A stretch of 9,635 nucleotides of DNA, taken from assembly GCA_028290765.1 (NCBI GenBank), contig JAQGJF010000762.1:1-9635 (forward strand), written 5' to 3'. The stretch is from Tardiphaga sp. (GTDB lineage Bacteria; Pseudomonadota; Alphaproteobacteria; Rhizobiales; Xanthobacteraceae). Of this stretch, positions 5,332 through 9,635 are shown in pieces. Made by a program: the position numbers and the translations under genes. How positions within the stretch are numbered: the first letter of the stretch is position 1; every line of letters begins with the position of its first letter. The notes under the pieces are model-generated. The model ran no database searches and was not told the DNA's origin. It saw nothing but the letters and a program-made list of their open reading frames with translations.

Positions 5332-5370
5332 GAATTCGCAAGCGAACCGGGCTGATCCCCGGACGAATTC
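5332..5370. terminator. Two-tier inverted repeat between convergent genes
   Basis: GAATTCG (5332-5338) pairs with CGAATTC (5364-5370), and inside it CCGGG (5347-5351) pairs with CCCGG (5358-5362) around a six-base loop. It starts 13 bases after the porin stop codon and about 65 bases beyond the flavin reductase stop on the other strand, so it could end transcription in both directions. There is no T-run on either side, so any terminator activity would be non-canonical. Confidence 0.4.
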
Positions 5371-5371
5371 A

Positions 5372-5414
5372 CATGGACGGTTCACAGTCCCGCTTCGCGA
5401 TGCTCAGGATGAGG
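5372..5414. repeat. Degenerate copy of a Bradyrhizobium-type intergenic palindromic repeat
   Basis: The stretch starts CATGGACGGTTC and ends with CCCGCTTCGCG (5389-5399) and CTCAGGATGAGG (5403-5414). From memory, the common interspersed element of Bradyrhizobium and relatives reads roughly CATGGTTCGAGACGC, a variable GC-rich hairpin around GCTTCGCG, then CTCCTCAGGATGAGG. The match at the right end and centre is good; the left end is worn. It lies in the gap between convergent genes, a usual place for such elements. The identification is from memory and needs a genome-wide search. Confidence 0.45.
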
Positions 5415-5434
5415 TCAATGCGTACTCCGCGCTG

Positions 5435-6019
5435 TCAGATCTCCCGCAACGCCCGTGCACTGGGCAGGCTGACTTCCGCGAGCCTGACGGCGTCCTCGTT
5501 CTGGTCGATCGCCACATACTGACCCTGCCAGTAGGCCAGGGCTGCGGCGCGGCCCGACGTGCTAATGTCCAGAACCCGCCCGATCACGAGGACATGGGAA
5601 TGGCGTTCGACGACGTCCTCGACCTCGCAGTCGATGGCGGCCAGCGATCCGACCAGCAGCGGCACGCCCGACACCCGGGTCGCCCACTGCGCTCCGGCAA
5701 ACCGGTCGGCTCCCTTGAGACCGCCCTTGCCGGCGAACCGTTCGGCGATATCGATCTGGTCGGCGGCGAGCATGTTCACGCCGAAAGAGCCGTGGCGCTT
5801 GATCAGCGGCCAGGATGAGGCTTCCCGGTTGATGCTGACGATCAGGGTCGGCGGCTCGACCGAGAGCGACGACACCGACGTGACCGTCATGCCGGTGATG
5901 TCTTTGCCGCGCCCGGCAGTTATGACGCTGACGCCGCCCGCCAGTTGACGCATGGCGCCGCGAAAATCGGCGGCGGAAACGTCGCGATCTATCCTGATAT
6001 GGCGAACGGCGGAATTCAT
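5435..6019 (-). CDS. Flavin reductase-like protein, probable FMNH2 supplier for SsuD
   Basis: 194 residues of the split-barrel flavin reductase-like domain (PF01613 type). Landmarks: FRGAMRQLAGGVSVIT (19-34), GMTVTSVSSLS (43-53) followed by EPPTLIVSIN (55-64), which form the flavin pocket, FGVNML (79-84), and HSHVLVIGRV (140-149) with His140 and His142. Proteins of this family use NADH or NADPH to reduce free FMN or FAD for a partner monooxygenase. As the last gene after ssuB (seven-base gap), it probably feeds SsuD, in place of the flavodoxin-like SsuE of E. coli. The start at 6019 is chosen because upstream in-frame codons lie inside ssuB and are not domain-like, and TGAGGCC precedes this ATG. 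Flavin and nucleotide preference cannot be read from sequence. Confidence 0.9.
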   Translation of the reverse strand: MNSAVRHIRIDRDVSAADFRGAMRQLAGGVSVITAGRGKDITGMTVTSVSSLSVEPPTLIVSINREASSWPLIKRHGSFGVNMLAADQIDIAERFAGKGGLKGADRFAGAQWATRVSGVPLLVGSLAAIDCEVEDVVERHSHVLVIGRVLDISTSGRAAALAYWQGQYVAIDQNEDAVRLAEVSLPSARALREI

Positions 6020-6026
6020 GATGGCC

Positions 6027-6872
6027 TCATAGGTCGGATGATGGCTCGGCGCCCTCGAGCAGATGCTGCAGGATCGCGCCTTCCAGTGCGGCAAGATCGG
6101 CCGAGCCGCGCCGCCGCGGACGCGCGAGCTGGACATCGATGTCGTGGGCGATGCGGCCATCCTCGATCACCAGGACGCGGTCGGCCAGTGCGACGGCTTC
6201 CGACACGTCATGGGTTACCAGGATCGCGGTAAAGGCCTGGTCGCGCCAGACGCGATCGAGCAGTCGCTGCATCGAAATCCGCGTCAGCGCATCGAGCGCG
6301 CCGAGCGGCTCGTCGAAGGCCAGCACGCGCGGATGGCTGACCAGTGCGCGGGCCAGCGCCACACGCTGCTTCTGACCGCCGGACAGAACCGCGGGCCAGG
6401 CGGCGCGCTTGTCGTCGAGGCCGACTTCGGCAAGCGCGGTTTGCGCACGCGCCTTGGCATCGGCCGATGCGCGGTCGCGGCCGAGACCGACTTCGACATT
6501 GGACAGAACCCGCGCCCATGGCAGCAGCCGCGGCTCCTGAAACATCACACGGACGTCTCCCGCACGGGCTTCCTCGCCGAAGCTGATGGTGCCGGCGTCG
6601 ATACTCTCGAGCCCCGCGATCAGCCGCAATAACGTGCTCTTGCCGCAGCCGCTGCGCCCGACCACGGCGACGAACTGGCCGGCCGGGATATGCAGGTCGA
6701 TGCCGCGCAGCACTTCGTTGTCGCCGAATGCCTTGCGCAGGCCCCTGATTGTCAGCGCCAGAGCGCGCGACGGCGCCACCGGACCGCGGCGCAATAGCCG
6801 CGCCTGTTCAATGAACTCCACGGTATTCACCGCCTGGGCGTCCGGCTGAAGAAAACGAAGGGCTTCCTGCAT
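6027..6872 (-). CDS. ssuB: Aliphatic sulfonate ABC transporter, ATP-binding protein
   Basis: 281 residues with all ABC ATPase motifs: Walker [10 protein letters not shown] (72-80), Q-loop Gln112 in [10 protein letters not shown], signature LSGGQ (163-167), Walker B and D-loop [12 protein letters not shown] (183-194), and switch His221 in LVTHD. The FQEPRLLPW stretch is typical of the nitrate/sulfonate/taurine importer subfamily. About 38 residues precede the ABC domain, longer than in E. coli SsuB; they form no known domain. It would dimerise on the cytoplasmic side of SsuC and power sulfonate import. The ATG at 6872 is 10 bases after the ssuC stop, and the flavin reductase starts seven bases after its own stop. 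The sulfonate assignment comes from ssuD and ssuA next to it; the sequence alone could also be a taurine or nitrate-type ATPase. Confidence 0.93.
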   Translation of the reverse strand: MQEALRFLQPDAQAVNTVEFIEQARLLRRGPVAPSRALALTIRGLRKAFGDNEVLRGIDLHIPAGQFVAVVGRSGCGKSTLLRLIAGLESIDAGTISFGEEARAGDVRVMFQEPRLLPWARVLSNVEVGLGRDRASADAKARAQTALAEVGLDDKRAAWPAVLSGGQKQRVALARALVSHPRVLAFDEPLGALDALTRISMQRLLDRVWRDQAFTAILVTHDVSEAVALADRVLVIEDGRIAHDIDVQLARPRRRGSADLAALEGAILQHLLEGAEPSSDL

Positions 6873-6882
6873 TTGTGCGTTC

Positions 6883-7689
6883 TCAATGTTTCTGAAAGGC
6901 GGGGTGCCAGGACAGCGTCAACCGCTCGAACACGCGCGAGGCGCTGTCGGCGAGCTTTCCCAGCAAGGCGTAAATGAGGATGCTCAGCACCACGACGTCG
7001 ATCTGCATGAACTCGCGCGCCTGCATCGCCATGTAGCCAAGTCCGGACGAAGCCGCGATGGTTTCCGCGACGATCAGCGTCAACCACATGATGCCGAGCG
7101 CAAAGCGTACGCCGACAAAGATCGACGGCAGCGCGCCGGGGAAAATCACCCGCCGGAACAACTCGCCATCGGTCATGCCGTAGATGCGTCCCATCTCGAT
7201 CAATTGCGGATCGACGGTGCGGATGCCGTGCAGGGTGTTGAGATAGATCGGGAAAAACACACCAAGCGCCACCAGGAACAGTTTTGCGGATTCGTCGATC
7301 CCGAACCACAGGATCACCAGCGGGATCAGCGCCAGATGCGGAATATTGCGCACCATCTGCAGCGTGGTGTCGGTCAATTTGCTGCTGAGCTGCGACAGGC
7401 CGTTGGCCAGGCCGAAGGCGAAGCCGATGCTGCCGCCGATGACAAAGCCGGTGCTGGCACGCCAGAAACTGACCGCGATGTTGCGCACGAGCTCGCCAGA
7501 CACGAGCAGCTTCCAGCCCGCCAGCGCGACGTTGCTCGGCGCCGGCAGCACCCGTACCGGCACAAAGCCGCTGACGCAGGCCGCCTGCCAGACCAGGACG
7601 ATCACCAGCGGCACGATCCACTGGATCAGGCCGTCGGCGCGTGGCAATCGCAGCGCGCGACCGCGCGGCAGGCTCTCGATCAGGCTCAT
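6883..7689 (-). CDS. ssuC: Aliphatic sulfonate ABC transporter, permease
   Basis: 268 residues of the binding-protein-dependent permease family. About six membrane segments are visible: roughly 22-40, 78-97, 117-131, 136-152, 189-211 and 229-247. The cytoplasmic coupling (EAA) loop is [18 protein letters not shown] (164-181) followed by IFPGALP, with the conserved G at 171 and the I-x-x-P-x-A-L-P ending. It would form the homodimeric channel for sulfonates in the inner membrane. The start codon overlaps the ssuD stop (ATGA), and an AAGG lies 10 bases upstream within ssuD. The size matches SsuC proteins (about 263 residues in E. coli). Assignment to sulfonates rather than taurine or nitrate rests mainly on the operon. 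Confidence 0.93.
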   Translation of the reverse strand: MSLIESLPRGRALRLPRADGLIQWIVPLVIVLVWQAACVSGFVPVRVLPAPSNVALAGWKLLVSGELVRNIAVSFWRASTGFVIGGSIGFAFGLANGLSQLSSKLTDTTLQMVRNIPHLALIPLVILWFGIDESAKLFLVALGVFFPIYLNTLHGIRTVDPQLIEMGRIYGMTDGELFRRVIFPGALPSIFVGVRFALGIMWLTLIVAETIAASSGLGYMAMQAREFMQIDVVVLSILIYALLGKLADSASRVFERLTLSWHPAFQKH

Positions 7690-8858
7690 GATTGCGCTGC
7701 CTTCACCAGGGGACGATGTTCGTTGGCAACGGTCTCGCCGAATGGGCCGGTATTGACGCGCAGCGGCGTCACATTGTTCGGCTGCGCCAGCGACAGCAGC
7801 GGGAACACCAGTTCGGCAAAACGATAGGCTTCCTCGAGATGCGGATAGCCGGACAGGATGAAGGTATCGATGCCGACATCCTGGTATTCCCGGATCCGCG
7901 CCGCGACCGTTGGCGGGTCGCCGACCAGCGCGGTTCCGGCGCCGCCGCGCACCAGGCCAACACCGGCCCAGAGGTTCGGGCTGATTTCGAGCTGGTCGCG
8001 CCGGCCACCATGCAGCTGCGCCATACGCTGCTGCCCGACCGAATCCATCCGCGAAAAAATCTTCTGGGCCGAGGCAACCGTTTCGTCGGTGACGTGCTGG
8101 ATCAACTCATCCGCCGCCTTCCACGCCTCGGCATTGGTCTCGCGCACGATCACATGCAGACGGATGCCGAAGGAAAGTTTCCGCCCGCGTGCGGCAGCGG
8201 CGGCTCTGACCCGCGCGACTTTGTCGGCGACATGCGCCGGCGGCTCGCCCCAGGTAAGATATTTGTCGACGGTGTCGACGGCGACGTCGATGCCGGCATC
8301 CGACGATCCGCCGAAATACAGCGGCGGGTGCGGCGACTGCACCGGCGGAAACAGCAGGCGGCCGTCCTCGATGCGGATGTGCTGACCCTCGACATTCACG
8401 GTCTTGCCGGCAAGCAGGTCGCTATAGACGTTCAGAAATTCGCGGGTCACCGCGTAACGTTCGTCATGGGCGAGGAAGATGCCGTCGCCCTTGTTCTCGA
8501 CTGGATCGCCGCCGGTGACGACATTCACCAGAAGCCGTCCGTTGGTCACCCGGTCGAGCGTCGCGGTCATCCGCGCCGCCACACTCGGCGACTGCAGCCC
8601 CGGCCGCACCGCGACCAGGTAGCGCAACCGCTCGGTCCACGGCGCCACCGCTGAAGCCACGACCCAGGAATCCTCGCAGGACCGGCCGGTCGGCAGCAGC
8701 ACGCCGAAATAGCCGAGCTGATCGGCGGCCTGCGCGATCTGGCGCAGATAATTGAAGTTGACCTCGCGGCCGCCGGTGGTGGTGCCGAGATAGCGGCCGT
8801 CGCCATGGGTCGGCAGGAACCAGAGAATGTTGGCGCTGGGGGATGGGTTGTTGCTCAT
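7686..8858 (-). CDS. ssuD: FMNH2-dependent alkanesulfonate monooxygenase
   Basis: 390 residues, closely resembling E. coli SsuD (381 residues) along its whole length. SsuD is a cytoplasmic flavin-dependent TIM-barrel enzyme of the bacterial luciferase family that converts alkanesulfonates, FMNH2 and O2 to aldehyde and sulfite, releasing sulfur for assimilation. Visible landmarks: [14 protein letters not shown] (13-26), [10 protein letters not shown] with Cys61 (the equivalent of E. coli Cys54), [13 protein letters not shown] with Arg233 and His235 (equivalents of Arg226 and His228), [20 protein letters not shown] with Arg304 (equivalent of Arg297), and [11 protein letters not shown] with Tyr338 (equivalent of Tyr331). 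All known catalytic residues are present. GGAGG (8871-8867) sits eight bases before the ATG, a strong ribosome-binding site. It overlaps ssuA and ssuC by ATGA at each end. Confidence 0.97.
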   Translation of the reverse strand: MSNNPSPSANILWFLPTHGDGRYLGTTTGGREVNFNYLRQIAQAADQLGYFGVLLPTGRSCEDSWVVASAVAPWTERLRYLVAVRPGLQSPSVAARMTATLDRVTNGRLLVNVVTGGDPVENKGDGIFLAHDERYAVTREFLNVYSDLLAGKTVNVEGQHIRIEDGRLLFPPVQSPHPPLYFGGSSDAGIDVAVDTVDKYLTWGEPPAHVADKVARVRAAAAARGRKLSFGIRLHVIVRETNAEAWKAADELIQHVTDETVASAQKIFSRMDSVGQQRMAQLHGGRRDQLEISPNLWAGVGLVRGGAGTALVGDPPTVAARIREYQDVGIDTFILSGYPHLEEAYRFAELVFPLLSLAQPNNVTPLRVNTGPFGETVANEHRPLVKAAQS

Positions 8859-9635
8859 GTGCCGGGCCTCCGTGCCACGTCGGCTATCCTGATTTGTTTC
8901 GGCAGCAGGCCAAGTGCGAAGAACGTATCCGCCACCTGTTGCTGATCCGCGATCACAGCGTCGCTGAGCGGCTTGATGCCGTAGGACTGCCGCTTCAGCG
9001 CCACTTCGACCACCGCAACCGGGAGCCCAACCGCCGGCGCCAACTGCTCGGCGACGGCATGGATGTCGCTCTTGGCCCAGTCGTCGACCTCGCTGAGCTG
9101 GGCCAGCACCAGATCGACGGTCTTCGGATCGCTTTCGAGGAATTTCTTCGAGGCGAAATAGAACTGGTAGTTCGAGACGATGCCGGTTCCGTCGGCCAGC
9201 GCGCGGGCGCCGGTGGCGGCTTCGGCGGCGGCCTGGAACGGATCCCAGATCACCCAGGCATCGACCGCGCCGCGCTCGAACGCCGCGCGCGCGTCGGCCG
9301 GCGCCAGGAACACCGGCTCGATCTCGGAATATTTGACGCCAGCCTTTTCCAGCACCTTCACCAGCAGATAATGGACGTTCGATCCCTTGTTGAGCGCGAC
9401 CTTCTTGCCTTTCAGTTCGGCGACGGAGTTGAGCTTGCTGTCCTTCTGCACCAGGATGGCCTCGCCTTTCGGCGCGGGCGGCTCATAGGCGACATACTGG
9501 ATCGGTGCGCCCGCCGCCTGCGCGAAGATCGGCGGCGCCTCGCCGGTGTTGCCGAAATCGATCGCGCCGACGTTGAGAGCTTCGAGCAGTGGCGGCCCCG
9601 ACGGAAACTCGGTCCATACCACCTTGTAGCCGACG
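8855..9635 (-). CDS. ssuA: Aliphatic sulfonate-binding periplasmic protein (5' end outside the window)
   Basis: 259 residues of the C-terminal part are visible; the frame stays open to the right edge, starting [20 protein letters not shown]. About 60 residues, including the signal peptide, are expected to be missing compared with E. coli SsuA (319 residues). The segments [40 protein letters not shown] and [20 protein letters not shown] are typical of the SsuA/TauA/NMT1-like substrate-binding family, and [15 protein letters not shown] is the usual second-lobe motif. It captures sulfonates in the periplasm for SsuC/SsuB. The GTG at 9622 that begins a closed frame is internal, not the real start. 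The stop codon overlaps the ssuD start as ATGA. The operon promoter and any upstream regulator are not visible. Confidence 0.95.
   Translation of the reverse strand, partial: VGYKVVWTEFPSGPPLLEALNVGAIDFGNTGEAPPIFAQAAGAPIQYVAYEPPAPKGEAILVQKDSKLNSVAELKGKKVALNKGSNVHYLLVKVLEKAGVKYSEIEPVFLAPADARAAFERGAVDAWVIWDPFQAAAEAATGARALADGTGIVSNYQFYFASKKFLESDPKTVDLVLAQLSEVDDWAKSDIHAVAEQLAPAVGLPVAVVEVALKRQSYGIKPLSDAVIADQQQVADTFFALGLLPKQIRIADVARRPGT

Noticed and set aside
6886..8654. Long plus-strand frames (6886-7827 and 7692-8654)
   Set aside because: Antisense shadows of ssuC and ssuD, which match their families throughout.

Overview
The window looks like chromosome from an alphaproteobacterium of the Bradyrhizobium / Rhodopseudomonas / Afipia group. 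The evidence is high GC with GC-rich third codon positions, an Omp25/RopB-type porin of the kind common in these genera (mature protein starting ADLP, C-terminus ending in ARY), a typical rhizobial Ku N-terminus, and what appears to be a worn copy of the palindromic intergenic repeat I associate with Bradyrhizobium genomes. I see no insertion sequence, phage gene, tRNA, rRNA or CRISPR array.

Left part (1-1740), all on the minus strand. The first 27 codons of an NHEJ Ku protein run off the left edge. Behind it lies a roughly 290-bp leader/intergenic stretch with several palindromes. Next come a small exported Gly/Ala/Ser/Thr-rich protein with a C-terminal CxxC, a 57-residue zinc-ribbon protein with two CxxC pairs, and a COG3571-type alpha/beta hydrolase. 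The hydrolase and the zinc-ribbon gene are separated only by TGA-ATC and share a reading frame, so they are almost certainly co-translated.

Middle part (1741-5318), on the plus strand. A 431-bp divergent intergenic region holds a nested hairpin. It is followed by a single-domain PilZ protein with both c-di-GMP-binding motifs, an exported S10-family serine carboxypeptidase-like enzyme with an intact triad, and an outer-membrane beta-barrel porin. These three are probably separate transcription units.

Right part (5435-9635), on the minus strand. This is an aliphatic sulfonate utilisation operon read in the order ssuA (partial), ssuD, ssuC, ssuB, flavin reductase. A periplasmic binding protein, a permease and an ATPase import sulfonates. 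SsuD then desulfonates them using FMNH2 that the terminal flavin reductase presumably supplies. The ssuA/ssuD and ssuD/ssuC junctions are 4-bp ATGA overlaps and the other gaps are 10 and 7 bp, so the unit is tightly coupled. The reductase belongs to the split-barrel flavin reductase-like family rather than the flavodoxin-like SsuE family, and it sits at the end of the operon instead of the start. The operon promoter lies beyond the right edge.

Nothing here is clearly a new large system. The least ordinary items are the hydrolase/zinc-ribbon pair, the duplicated ribosome-binding site in front of the exported CxxC protein, and the structured non-coding stretches.
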